Shown here in pieces: positions 1 to 8,503 of a stretch of 64,000 nt of DNA; position 1 is the stretch's first letter; every line of letters begins with the position of its first letter. The position numbers and the translations under genes are program-made. The notes under the pieces were generated by a model. It did no database searches and was not told where the DNA came from. It saw nothing but the letters and a program-made list of their open reading frames with translations. The stretch is from an uncultured Muribaculaceae bacterium (GTDB lineage: Bacteria; Bacteroidota; Bacteroidia; Bacteroidales; Muribaculaceae). The stretch is taken from contig CALUMI010000006.1 of the NCBI GenBank assembly GCA_944321725.1, positions 1 through 64,000 on the forward strand. The letters run 5' to 3'.

Positions 1-88
1 TGCTGATTTCCCTGAATTGAGTGCGGATAAGATGTCAGAGGAAATTAAAGCAAGCCGTAAGTTTAATGATAGAATAATGTCGATTTGA
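1..88 (+). CDS. C-terminal end of a probable VapB-like antitoxin (partial)
   Basis: An open frame enters from the left edge and ends with TGA at 86-88, giving a 28-residue charged tail that ends in KFNDRIMSI. It sits 2 bases before the ATG of a PIN-domain (VapC-like) fragment. That spacing is typical of an antitoxin gene directly before its toxin gene, and this is the only reason for the call. The DNA-binding part lies outside the window, so the family cannot be read. It could also be the tail of an unrelated small protein. Confidence 0.4.
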   Translation, partial: ADFPELSADKMSEEIKASRKFNDRIMSI

Positions 89-90
89 AA

Positions 91-234
91 ATGACACGTT
101 ATTTGCTTGATACAAACGTTTGCATATTCCTTTTACGTGCCGGCGGTTGTGTTGGCTACCTTTGTCAATTCGTGCTTTCACGCCGACGATATGGCGGCGT
201 TGTTGGTATTGGCAGGCAAGTATGCGGATATTGA
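91..234 (+). pseudogene. Truncated PIN-domain toxin (VapC-like) fragment
   Basis: Translation from the ATG at 91 begins MTRYLLDTNVCIFLLR, the classic N-terminus of VapC/PIN ribonuclease toxins, with the first metal-binding aspartate in LLDTN. After about residue 16 the PIN pattern is lost. The frame runs through unrelated arginine- and glycine-rich sequence to a stop at 232-234, giving only 47 residues against roughly 130 for a full toxin. The remaining acidic residues of the PIN active site are absent, so no nuclease activity is expected. From about position 137 another frame encodes a membrane protein, so the loss looks like a deletion or recombination joint rather than point decay. Confidence 0.75.
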
Positions 235-571
235 AACCGGTGCGCATATATTGTCGGCCGCTTTGCTGTTGTCGGGCGTGTTGGTGAATGTGTGGGTTTA
301 TGTGGCAATCAGAAAAATCAAACCTTCAAATTTTGATTGGTGGGTATCGGCTTTTTTTCTGGCTTTTATTTTGTTCTGCATTGTTGTCAGCGTGACCGGT
401 AGCATTGTAACCGGGAAACCGGTGACAGAATTGTTCTTTGAACGCCATATCCTAAATCTGACAATACTAAAATCTTATGGAAACGATTTATCTGAATTTC
501 AAGCGCTACAGCGGCACGAGGGTGACAGGCGGCCACCGGTCGAGCAACGGGTGGGTGACATGTTGGACTGA
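137..571 (+). CDS. Membrane protein fragment, function unknown
   Basis: This frame encodes about three hydrophobic segments (near VPAVVLATFV, HILSAALLLSGVLVNVWVYV and WVSAFFLAFILFCIVVSVTG) separated by short polar loops. I do not recognise the family. No ATG serves it: the possible starts are GTG at 137 or TTG at 107. Both lie at or before the joint with the PIN-toxin fragment, so the true N-terminus has probably been lost. The last 32 codons (476-571) overlap the next gene in another frame and read like shadow sequence (arginine- and proline-rich). The original 3' end has therefore probably been lost or frameshifted too. Treat it as a remnant that may still be translated. Confidence 0.45.
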   Translation: MPAVVLATFVNSCFHADDMAALLVLAGKYADIETGAHILSAALLLSGVLVNVWVYVAIRKIKPSNFDWWVSAFFLAFILFCIVVSVTGSIVTGKPVTELFFERHILNLTILKSYGNDLSEFQALQRHEGDRRPPVEQRVGDMLD

Positions 572-1667
572 TTATGTGACGCACGAGCTGACCGCAAGTG
601 CGGAAGATGCAAAATTGCCGTTGGAATCCTGTTCGATAATTGAAGATTTTTTGTCACGTTATCCTGACAAGTCCGAAAAGGACAAAGATTGGGGCGTGTA
701 TATCGACGACGTATGCAACAAGGAAGATTTGGCTGTGTCAGAACTGTGCAAGCGGCTCAACGATTCGCAGGACTTGTATCAGTTCAGGGAAGAAAAGGCC
801 GCACAGCCATACAAGATAAGCGCGCTGATAGAAAATTCGCGGAAAGAGCATCAGGCCGCGCTCTCCGAAATCGCCACAACACGGAAAGAGCTTGACAAGA
901 AAATCGAGAGGCTCAAGTCTGAATATGAGGGCATTATGGTCAGGCGGCTTTATCCTCATCTGCGCAATCTTATTGTAAACCGGCAAATAGACTTCCGGTC
1001 GCATTATGCCGGTTTGGAGTATTATCCGCTTGACTTGATTGCGATAAGCAATGATTATGATTTGCTTATCGAAAGCATACTGCGTTATAATCCGCCATGC
1101 TCAAAAATCAACGAGGTGTACACGCTGCTCACCACCGGAAAATATTCCTATTTCGACATACAGACCCGGACTGTCAGCCAACTTACACCGGAAGATAACG
1201 ACCGGCTGTTTCACTTTGTTTATGAAATGGAGTATAAATACGGAAGGAGCTATTTCGGAGTAAACTCCTATGGCATTGAGCAATCATTTCCGCCAAAACT
1301 GTTGCCCGGCATGACGAATTTAGTGACCCACCTGCTGCTTAACAGCGAATATGAAAACTATGAGAAACTTGTAAACAGTTATAGTTTCCGTGACTGCAAA
1401 TACCGTTTCGACAACTTATTGTGGCTCGCGTATGCTGCGGATTCCAAATGGGACAAAGTGTCAGTCAACGTCATTGAAGGCAAATTGTTTGATTCTATCA
1501 GCTTCTACGACAGAAGAAGTTGGGTGCCGTTTCTGAAACGCATCCTCCGGAATGAAGACGCAATACATCGGTTGAGCGCGGCGCATCCATATAAAGGCAA
1601 GGACGACAAATCTCCGGAAGATTTCATCCACAGAAGGATTGCGGAGATAATAGCCGAGTTCGACTGA
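477..1667 (+). CDS. Hypothetical protein with central coiled coil
   Basis: A 396-residue soluble protein with no signal peptide and no membrane segment. Residues about 100-160 are rich in E, K and R with heptad-like leucines (a stretch around RKELDKKIERLKSEYE), suggesting a coiled coil. The C-terminal half is rich in Tyr, Leu and Arg and looks like an alpha-helical repeat fold. I recognise no domain. The start at 477 overlaps the upstream membrane frame by 95 bases, which is long for a natural overlap, and a later start is possible. Its position beside a broken toxin-antitoxin locus suggests accessory DNA. A promoter and the conserved dcp gene follow it. Confidence 0.6.
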   Translation: METIYLNFKRYSGTRVTGGHRSSNGWVTCWTDYVTHELTASAEDAKLPLESCSIIEDFLSRYPDKSEKDKDWGVYIDDVCNKEDLAVSELCKRLNDSQDLYQFREEKAAQPYKISALIENSRKEHQAALSEIATTRKELDKKIERLKSEYEGIMVRRLYPHLRNLIVNRQIDFRSHYAGLEYYPLDLIAISNDYDLLIESILRYNPPCSKINEVYTLLTTGKYSYFDIQTRTVSQLTPEDNDRLFHFVYEMEYKYGRSYFGVNSYGIEQSFPPKLLPGMTNLVTHLLLNSEYENYEKLVNSYSFRDCKYRFDNLLWLAYAADSKWDKVSVNVIEGKLFDSISFYDRRSWVPFLKRILRNEDAIHRLSAAHPYKGKDDKSPEDFIHRRIAEIIAEFD

Positions 1668-1734
1668 TATGTTATTCTATTCATTTGTACTTAGTGTTTA
1701 TGGGCATTATGGCGATAAATGATTGTAAAAGTGT

Positions 1735-1742
1735 TATATTTG
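1735..1742 (+). promoter_or_regulatory. -7 box TATATTTG before dcp
   Basis: An exact TAnnTTTG match 19 bases before the ATG of the M3 peptidase. There is no good -33 TTTG at the usual distance. The predicted leader is about 13 bases. Confidence 0.5.
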
Positions 1743-1761
1743 CAGAGTAAAACTTATTGCG

Positions 1762-3879
1762 ATGAGAAAAGACGGATATTTAAACAAGATTTTAACTGCG
1801 TTATTAATTACAGTACCGGTTATGACAAATGCTGAAAACATATTTTTCGAAGAGTTCAAGACCACTCATAATGTGGTGCCTTTCGACCGCATAGAGAAGA
1901 GTTTCTACGAGGAGGCAGTGGATAGTGGCATAAAGGTTGGCAAGCAGGAGATTGCAGCCATTGTCAACCAACGCTCGACGCCGACGTTTGAGAATACCAT
2001 CGTCGCTTTTGAGGATGCCGGAGCGTTGCTCAACCGCACGCTTATGACTTTCTATCCGATTCTTTCAGCCGACGGCGACGACGAGATGAACGCCATTTCG
2101 CTGCGCATCTCCCCGAAGTTGTCGGAGTATCAGAGCGACATATCGCTCAACGAGCGTCTGTGGGAGCGTATCAAATATGTGTACGACAACCGCGACAAGC
2201 TAAATCTCGACACTGAGGATTCGATGCTGCTTGAGCGCACTTACGACTCTTTTTTGCAATCCGGAGCGAACTTGAAAGGCGCAGACCGCGAAACTTATCG
2301 CAAACTGACTGCCGAACTTTCGGAACTGACGCTGAAATTCGAGCAGAATACCGTAAAGGCCACCGCCGCCTATGAGATGTGGCTCAAAAAAGAGGATCTT
2401 GCCGGGCTGCCTGAAAGCAGCGTGGAGGCGGCTGCTGTGGCCGCGAAGGAGAAAGGGCGCGATGGCGAATACCTGATCACATTGCAGGCTCCTTGCTATA
2501 TGGCGTTTATGAAATATTCCGATCGCCGCGACCTTCGCGAGAAGCTCTATCGCGACTATAACTCGCAATGCACTTCCGGTGAGTACGACAATACGGCGAT
2601 AATGCGCCGCATTGCCGAGATACGTATGCAAATCGCAAACCTGATGGGCTACAAGACATACGCCGACTACAGCCTGAAGCACACTATGGCCGAAACGAAA
2701 GAAAATGTTTACAAGCTGCTCGACCAATTGCGCGACGCTTATAAGCCGGCTTGGAAAAAGGAGCTTAAAGAGCTTACTGAGTATGTCAATAAGTTGGAGG
2801 GCAAAAAGATGGATTTGCAGGCATGGGATTATTCTTATTATGCCAACAAACTGAAAAACGAGAAATATTCGTTCAACGAGGAGGAGTTGCGTCCGTATTT
2901 CGAATTGAACAACGTCATAGACGGCGTGTTCGGTCTTGCCGCCAAACTTTATGGCTTGCATTTCTCCGAAAATCAGAATATATCGGTATATAATCCGGAA
3001 GTGAAATCGTTTGATGTGACAGATGCCGACGGCAATTTTGTAGGGGTGCTTTACACCGACTTTTTCCCGCGCGCCACTAAGCGCAGCGGCGCGTGGATGA
3101 CGGAGTTCCGTTCGGAGAAAATTGTCGATGGAGTGAGCCAACGTCCGCACGTCACGCTGACAATGAATTTCACCCGTCCTACGGAGAACAAGCCGTCGTT
3201 GCTTACGTTCTATGAGGTGGAGACGTTCATCCACGAGTTCGGGCACGCTTTGCACAGCCTTTTGGCACAGACCAAGTATGCGTCGCTTTCCGGTACCAAC
3301 GTTTACCGCGATTTTGTGGAGGTTCCCTCGCAATTCAACGAGAATTTCTTGACGCAGAAAGAATTTCTCGACGGTTTTGCGAAGCATTACATCACGGGTG
3401 AGCCTATTCCGCAGGAACTTGTCGATAAGGTGATTGCCTCCTCACGTTTCGGAGCTGCCCGCGACTGCTTGCGCCAACTGAGTTTCGGCTATCTCGATAT
3501 GGCTTATCACACTATAACTGCGCCCATAACGGAAGACCCGTATAAGTTTGAGGTTGATGCCACAAAGAGCGTTGAGCTTTTTCCGGAGGTTGAGGGATGC
3601 TACACTTCACCGATGTTCAACCATATATTCTCCGGCGGCTATGCAGCCGGCTATTACAGCTACAAATGGTCGGAGGAGATTGAGGCCGATGCTTTCCAAT
3701 ATTTCATGGACAACGGCATTTTCAATCCCGAAATCGCTAAATCGTGGCGCGACAATGTGTTGAGTCGCGGCGGAACAGAGCCGCCTATGACGCTATACAA
3801 GCGTTTCCGCGGTCAGGAACCTACGATTGAAGCGCTTCTGATACGCGACGGCATCAAGGAGACCCCGAAAAAGAAGTAA
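1762..3879 (+). CDS. dcp: M3 family peptidyl-dipeptidase Dcp
   Basis: A 705-residue zinc metallopeptidase of the M3A family, which removes dipeptides from the C-termini of short peptides. The zinc site HEFGH is at residues 491-495, followed by the family pattern TNVYRDFVEVPSQFNENFL (the downstream glutamate being the third ligand) and the substrate-loop region FSGGYAAGYYSYKWSEEIEA near the C-terminus. Residues 1-24 form a signal peptide (ILTALLITVPVMTNA), so it acts in the periplasm or is exported. Length and motif order match full-length Bacteroidota Dcp. A 12-bp hairpin follows the stop. Likely a single-gene unit that helps digest imported peptides. Confidence 0.93.
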   Translation: MRKDGYLNKILTALLITVPVMTNAENIFFEEFKTTHNVVPFDRIEKSFYEEAVDSGIKVGKQEIAAIVNQRSTPTFENTIVAFEDAGALLNRTLMTFYPILSADGDDEMNAISLRISPKLSEYQSDISLNERLWERIKYVYDNRDKLNLDTEDSMLLERTYDSFLQSGANLKGADRETYRKLTAELSELTLKFEQNTVKATAAYEMWLKKEDLAGLPESSVEAAAVAAKEKGRDGEYLITLQAPCYMAFMKYSDRRDLREKLYRDYNSQCTSGEYDNTAIMRRIAEIRMQIANLMGYKTYADYSLKHTMAETKENVYKLLDQLRDAYKPAWKKELKELTEYVNKLEGKKMDLQAWDYSYYANKLKNEKYSFNEEELRPYFELNNVIDGVFGLAAKLYGLHFSENQNISVYNPEVKSFDVTDADGNFVGVLYTDFFPRATKRSGAWMTEFRSEKIVDGVSQRPHVTLTMNFTRPTENKPSLLTFYEVETFIHEFGHALHSLLAQTKYASLSGTNVYRDFVEVPSQFNENFLTQKEFLDGFAKHYITGEPIPQELVDKVIASSRFGAARDCLRQLSFGYLDMAYHTITAPITEDPYKFEVDATKSVELFPEVEGCYTSPMFNHIFSGGYAAGYYSYKWSEEIEADAFQYFMDNGIFNPEIAKSWRDNVLSRGGTEPPMTLYKRFRGQEPTIEALLIRDGIKETPKKK

Positions 3880-3901
3880 TAAATCTGTTGGTTTGAAAGG
3901 G

Positions 3902-3930
3902 CAGAGGCTGCGCAATCCGCGCAGCCTCTG
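3902..3930 (+). terminator. Hairpin after dcp
   Basis: A perfect 12-bp stem (CAGAGGCTGCGC with its complement) around a 5-base loop, 22 bases after the dcp stop. The tail is only moderately T-rich (TTCTTATAAT). Confidence 0.75.
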
Positions 3931-4070
3931 TTCTTATAATAAGATTTTTCTAAGTTACATTTGCATTTGTGTTATTTTAAAGTTACAAAACTTTGGTGGT
4001 GAGCTTAAAATAGAAGTTCTAATTTGAGCTATTTTGCAGCCGGTTCTCGAATTCTTTTGATTTCACAAAT

Positions 4071-4367
4071 TTAGCAATCTTTTCTGCGTAGGTTCTCTTT
4101 GCTCTTTTTGGAATAAGCTTCTCCTCTTGTGTAAAGATATTCGAATATTACTACATTATTGGTTATCTGAAACACAAAGAACGCTCTGTAATCGCCTATC
4201 CTGATGCGGTATACTGATTTGTAATTTGTCAGTTTCTTGCAATTTGTTATCTCTTCAATCGAAGATGCGTCGATTACTTCCTGAATGGTTCTGCGTACAG
4301 ACTCTAATATTTTGCCGGACAGTTTCTTGACCGACTTTATAAACTCTTTGGAATATTCTACTTTCAT
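4071..4367 (-). CDS. RelE/ParE-type toxin
   Basis: A 98-residue basic protein starting MKVEYSKEFIKSVKKL. It has the RelE/ParE pattern: an N-terminal helical hairpin, then strands including SVYRIRIGDYRAFFVF and a C-terminal EYLYTRGEAY. Relatives either cleave mRNA at the ribosome or poison gyrase, and the sequence does not show which. The start at 4367 overlaps the antitoxin stop as ATGA, typical of translationally coupled toxin-antitoxin pairs; an in-frame ATG at 4388 would lie inside the antitoxin gene. The frame is intact, so the module is probably functional, unlike the broken one at the left edge. Confidence 0.8.
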   Translation of the reverse strand: MKVEYSKEFIKSVKKLSGKILESVRRTIQEVIDASSIEEITNCKKLTNYKSVYRIRIGDYRAFFVFQITNNVVIFEYLYTRGEAYSKKSKENLRRKDC

Positions 4368-4618
4368 TTTGAGTTTATGCCAAGCCAATTCTCAAATTCT
4401 TTTTTATCTTGCTCATTGACTGTTTTATGGCCGTCAGGTAGCGTGCCGGAAAGATAGGCATAAATTTTATTGTCATCGATGTCAGAGGCATCTTTGATGA
4501 GTAGATTTTCTATATATTTTTTTAAATTAGTACCATTTGCCGCTGCTTTTATAGATAAATTCCGAAATACATTCTCCGGAATGTCGATTAATTTTTTTCG
4601 GGTTAAAGTTGTTTCCAT
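4364..4618 (-). CDS. Antitoxin paired with the RelE/ParE-type toxin
   Basis: An 84-residue protein starting METTLTRKKL. The N-terminal half (about residues 8-45, VFRNLSIKAAANGTNLKKYI) resembles a ribbon-helix-helix or similar DNA-binding region that would repress its own promoter. The acidic C-terminal half (KTVNEQDKKEFENWLG) would bind the toxin. It is the first gene of the pair and overlaps the toxin start by 4 bases. An in-frame ATG at 4681 would add 21 residues (MQTARSF...) and sits just downstream of the predicted promoter, so that longer form cannot be excluded; the shorter start was chosen because the added residues look unrelated to the domain. Confidence 0.75.
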   Translation of the reverse strand: METTLTRKKLIDIPENVFRNLSIKAAANGTNLKKYIENLLIKDASDIDDNKIYAYLSGTLPDGHKTVNEQDKKEFENWLGINSK

Positions 4619-4698
4619 ATTATTAAAATTTAGTTGTGGCAAAACAAAATCTATGAATGCAAAAGATCTGGCTGTTTGCATTATTAGTTTATTCGTTA

Positions 4699-4730
4699 CA
4701 AATATATATTATATATAGCAGATTTGCAAA
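4699..4730 (-). promoter_or_regulatory. Promoter of the toxin-antitoxin operon
   Basis: Read on the minus strand: TTTG (4730-4727), 20 bases, then TATATTTG (4706-4699). Both boxes match the Bacteroidota consensus exactly. The spacer is rich in AT dinucleotides, a possible site for antitoxin autoregulation. Confidence 0.75.
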
Positions 4731-5031
4731 TAATTCGGATAGGCAATTTTTGTCATGGTGCCGATGCGCTTACAAAGTAATGGATATTTGTTAAGCGTAG
4801 GTGTGGTAGGTTTCAAAACGAAGAACTTATAAAACTAAGATATTTATTCCCTGGTTTCAGTGGCTTTGGAGATTACATGGAGTGTAAATATGTGAAAAGA
4901 AGTTAGATAAAGTTGTTTGTGTGTTTTATAGACATAAAAGGCGTTTTATGCTATAAAACATGATTTTTAAAAACATTTCCATGCTTGGTGAGATTTTTTT
5001 GTTATTTGTTATTAAAAAATAGGTAATAAGT
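4731..5031. other. AT-rich intergenic region, no gene seen
   Basis: The stretch between the divergent toxin-antitoxin and susC promoters. It has no convincing frame, RNA or hairpin. It could hold regulator binding sites for susC, but I see no clear inverted or direct repeat. Confidence 0.5.
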
Positions 5032-5063
5032 ATTGCGTATTTTTTCCTGTGTTATTACTTTTG
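5032..5063 (+). promoter_or_regulatory. Promoter of susC
   Basis: ATTG (5032-5035), 20 bases, then TACTTTTG (5056-5063), an exact TAnnTTTG match. The predicted leader is about 50 bases before the ATG at 5119. Confidence 0.65.
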
Positions 5064-5118
5064 GATTGTTTATTTTTAAACAAAACTAACATTAACCTAA
5101 TTAAATCCAAAAATCAGT

Positions 5119-8100
5119 ATGTGTAAATTACCTGATCGAAAAAGATTTTCCAACCGAGGACTCACGGTTGCCGCAATGGCTGCCTTGTGTCTTTCCGGCA
5201 ATTGGGGGGGGGTAGAAGCTAACGCTGCTCCGGCTCCGCAGGTCATAGCAGCCCAAAAGGCCACCATGACAATTTCCGGAACGGTTACTGATGAAAATGG
5301 CGCACCTATAGTTGGCGCCAACGTAATGGAGCAGAACACTACGAGGGGTATCGTCACCGACCTTGACGGTAAGTTCACTCTCAAAGTTGCTCCCGGTTCT
5401 ACAATCGTTTTCTCCTATCTCGGCTATTCTACAGTAGAGCAGAAAGCAGCCTCCAACATGGACATTGTCCTGAAAGAGGACAACGCATTGCTCGACGAGC
5501 TTGTTGTCGTGGGCTACGGCCAACAGAAGAAGGCAAACCTTACGGGTGCCGTTTCGACTGTCGATGTCAACAAGGATTTGGCTGCCAAGCCGCAGATGGA
5601 TGTGGCCAAGTCGTTGCAGGGCTTGGTTCCGGGACTTTCCGTCATCAACACTCAGGGTGGTATCGACGAGCAGCCGAAGTTGACCATTCGCGGTGTCGGT
5701 ACGTTGAGTAATGATGCCACGAGTGATCCTTACCTTATTGTGGACGGTGTGCCGGTCGACGACCTTACGCTTATCAACCCTAACGACATCGAGTCGGTTT
5801 CGGTATTGAAGGATGCCGCCTCTACATCTATCTACGGTTCGCGTGCGGCTTTCGGTGTGATTTTGATTACCACCAAGAAAGGCGACAAGGGCGACAAAGT
5901 GAAAGTGAACTACACCAACAACTTCTCTTGGAGCACGCCTACGGTTCTTCCGCAGTATGGCAGCGTTGCCGACCAGTTGGAAACCATGCTTTTGGGTAAC
6001 GTGAACAACGGTACTCCCAATCCGGAAATGTTCGCTATGTATTACGCGCAGGATGTAACCGGCACGGGTACCGACATCGACGGATTGGACATGATCGATC
6101 TCGCTCGTTTGTGGTCGCAACAGCACGGCTACAAGAAAGACGACCAATACCGCAATCTTGTTCCTTATCAGAACCGCAACAATGTCGGCGATTATTATCT
6201 TGACCCGTCTACCGGCAAGGCGTTGTTCTATGCCGACTGGGATGTTGCCGGAATCAATTTCCGCGATTGGACTCCTTCGCAGAGCCATAATATCAACGTC
6301 AACGGAACAAGCGGGCGCACTTCCTACTATCTGTCGTTCGGCTACGACAAGAAAGAGGGCGTGTTGGCAGCCAATCCCGACCAACTGCACCGTTACAACG
6401 TTGCGGCCAACATACAGTCTGACGTTACCGACTGGCTGACTATCGGGGCGCGTTTCTCATACACCGACCGTACATACGAAAAGCCTAATCCTACCGAGAA
6501 CACTTATCAATATATGTGGCGTTGGGGTAGCTTCTTCTATCCTTATGGTATGTTCGACGGTGTGGATCTCCGTAACCCATATTCAATATTGAAGCAGGCC
6601 GGAACAAATACAACCAACACGAAGTTCACTCGCATGACCGGTTTCTTGAAAGCCAATATCATAGAGGGTCTGACTTTGAACGCCGACTACACATATAGTT
6701 TCCGTAATGTGTTCCAAGACAGGAACAAGATGCCGGCATATGGTTATAACACGTGGGGCACGCTAACATCTCCGAGTACTTTTTCATCTTCAACATCCGT
6801 TTACAACTTCTCAGGGCGTAACGCATATTGGGCATTGAACGTTTATGCAAACTACGCATTCAATTTCGGCAAACATAATTTCAATGTAATGCTTGGTGGT
6901 AACGCTGAAGGACGTGAGTTTCGCACGCATTATTCCGAGCAGTTGGATCTTCTAAGCACGAATTTCCCGGAAATCAACATGGCTACCGGTACACGCGATG
7001 TCGGTGGAGAACACTATAAGAAGGCGACTGCAGGTTATTTCGGACGTATCAACTACAACTGGAACGAAATTTGGTTGTTGGAGTTGAACGGACGTTTCGA
7101 CGGTTCTTCGTCATTCCCGGCCAACGACCGTTGGGCATTCTTCCCATCTGCTTCTGCAGGCTATCGCTTCAGTCAGGAGAACTATTTTGAGCCGTTGCGC
7201 GACGTGGTAAGCAACGGTAAGTTGCGTGCTTCTTTCGGCGAAATCGGTAACGAGGCTGTGGGTGATAATATGTACCTTGAAACCATCGGTAATATGGGGC
7301 ATGTTTATTGGGTAGATGGCTCAAACCTCATATCGATGTACGATCTTCCTAAATTGGTGTCATCCACATTGACATGGGAGCGCATTCAGACTGCCGACAT
7401 AGGTTTGGATCTCGGATTCTTCAACAACTCTTTGAACGTGACATTCGACTGGTATCAGCGCAAGACGTTGGACATGCTTGCTTATGCTACTGCGCTTCCT
7501 GATGTGCTTGGTGCAGAGGCTCCTTATAGCAACAATGGTGAGCTCCGCACTCGCGGTTGGGAATTGTCGGTAGGTTGGAACAAGCAGTTCGGCGATTTCA
7601 ACGTTTATGTAAGTGGTAATGTAAGCGACTTCAAGACTGTTATAACCAAGTGGAACAATCCATCGGGCGTGATTGACGAAAACTTCTCCGGTAAGGTGTA
7701 TGGTGATATTTACGGTTTCGAAACTGACCGTTTGTTCACGGAAGATGATTTCGTTACCAACAATGGAGTGCGTACTTATGCTCCGGGCATTGCGGATCAA
7801 TCTGAACTTGAGGGCGGTAACTTCAAATTCGGTCCCGGCGATGTCAAATATAAGGATTTGAACGGTGATGGAGAGATCAATGGCGGTGCCGGAACTAAGG
7901 ACGATATGGGCGACTTGACAGTCATCGGTAACACCACTCCGCGCTACCAGTACGGTTTCCGTCTTGGCGGCTCGTGGAAAGGCATCGACATCGACATGTA
8001 TTTCCAAGGCGTGGGTAAATGGAGTCAATGGGAAGTAGGACAGTACACAGTTCCGTTCTCTCAAGGAACTGATGGTGTCTACGACTATCAGTTGGACTAT

Positions 8101-8478
8101 TGGACTACTGACAATCAGGATGCTTTCTATCCGCGTCCGTTCCCGGGTAGCGGCGCTCCCGGCAACGTTTCGGGTGTATTGGCCGGTCAGTACAATTTCT
8201 ATCCGCAATCCAGATATTTGATCGACCGCTCTTATCTGCGCTTCAAGAATTTGACTGTAGGCTACACATTGCCGCAGGATCTTACCAAGAAGTGGTATAT
8301 AGAGAAACTTCGCGTGTATTTCACAGCTGAAAACCTTTGCGAGCTCATCAACAATATGAATGTGCCTGTCGACCCGGAAGTTGACACGAGTGAGGTTACC
8401 AACAACAATTATGGAACTTGGGGACGTATTTCTCCGATGATGCGCACCATCTCGTTCGGTTTGCAGTTGACGTTCTAA
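5119..8478 (+). CDS. SusC/RagA family TonB-dependent outer-membrane transporter
   Basis: A 1119-residue outer-membrane transporter that imports glycans or peptides with its SusD partner, using TonB energy. Order: signal peptide (1 to about 37); carboxypeptidase-D-like regulatory domain (about 50-120, TISGTVTDENGAPIVGANV); TonB-box and plug start (LDELVVVGYGQQKKANLTGAV, about 125-145); plug with SIYGSRAAFGVILITTKKG; then the beta barrel ending in aromatic FGLQLTF. Codons 29-32 contain a run of nine G (5204-5212) inside the signal peptide, and loss or gain of one G gives a stop almost at once (see findings). susD follows after 25 bases. No glycosidase, sulfatase or regulator lies nearby, so the substrate is unknown. 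Confidence 0.96.
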   Translation: MCKLPDRKRFSNRGLTVAAMAALCLSGNWGGVEANAAPAPQVIAAQKATMTISGTVTDENGAPIVGANVMEQNTTRGIVTDLDGKFTLKVAPGSTIVFSYLGYSTVEQKAASNMDIVLKEDNALLDELVVVGYGQQKKANLTGAVSTVDVNKDLAAKPQMDVAKSLQGLVPGLSVINTQGGIDEQPKLTIRGVGTLSNDATSDPYLIVDGVPVDDLTLINPNDIESVSVLKDAASTSIYGSRAAFGVILITTKKGDKGDKVKVNYTNNFSWSTPTVLPQYGSVADQLETMLLGNVNNGTPNPEMFAMYYAQDVTGTGTDIDGLDMIDLARLWSQQHGYKKDDQYRNLVPYQNRNNVGDYYLDPSTGKALFYADWDVAGINFRDWTPSQSHNINVNGTSGRTSYYLSFGYDKKEGVLAANPDQLHRYNVAANIQSDVTDWLTIGARFSYTDRTYEKPNPTENTYQYMWRWGSFFYPYGMFDGVDLRNPYSILKQAGTNTTNTKFTRMTGFLKANIIEGLTLNADYTYSFRNVFQDRNKMPAYGYNTWGTLTSPSTFSSSTSVYNFSGRNAYWALNVYANYAFNFGKHNFNVMLGGNAEGREFRTHYSEQLDLLSTNFPEINMATGTRDVGGEHYKKATAGYFGRINYNWNEIWLLELNGRFDGSSSFPANDRWAFFPSASAGYRFSQENYFEPLRDVVSNGKLRASFGEIGNEAVGDNMYLETIGNMGHVYWVDGSNLISMYDLPKLVSSTLTWERIQTADIGLDLGFFNNSLNVTFDWYQRKTLDMLAYATALPDVLGAEAPYSNNGELRTRGWELSVGWNKQFGDFNVYVSGNVSDFKTVITKWNNPSGVIDENFSGKVYGDIYGFETDRLFTEDDFVTNNGVRTYAPGIADQSELEGGNFKFGPGDVKYKDLNGDGEINGGAGTKDDMGDLTVIGNTTPRYQYGFRLGGSWKGIDIDMYFQGVGKWSQWEVGQYTVPFSQGTDGVYDYQLDYWTTDNQDAFYPRPFPGSGAPGNVSGVLAGQYNFYPQSRYLIDRSYLRFKNLTVGYTLPQDLTKKWYIEKLRVYFTAENLCELINNMNVPVDPEVDTSEVTNNNYGTWGRISPMMRTISFGLQLTF
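5204..5212 (+). repeat. Poly-G tract (nine G) in the susC signal peptide
   Basis: Nine consecutive G in the coding strand (AAT TGG GGG GGG GTA). With eight G the next codon is TAG; with ten G the frame reads GGT AGA AGC TAA. Only tract lengths equal to 9 modulo 3 keep susC open. Confidence 0.9.
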
Positions 8479-8503
8479 ACCTAACATTTAAGACAATAGA
8501 ATT

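Noticed and set aside
107..136. TTG at 107 as the start of the membrane protein fragment
   Set aside because: The first ten codons are the out-of-frame reading of the PIN-toxin start, so they cannot be native to the membrane gene.
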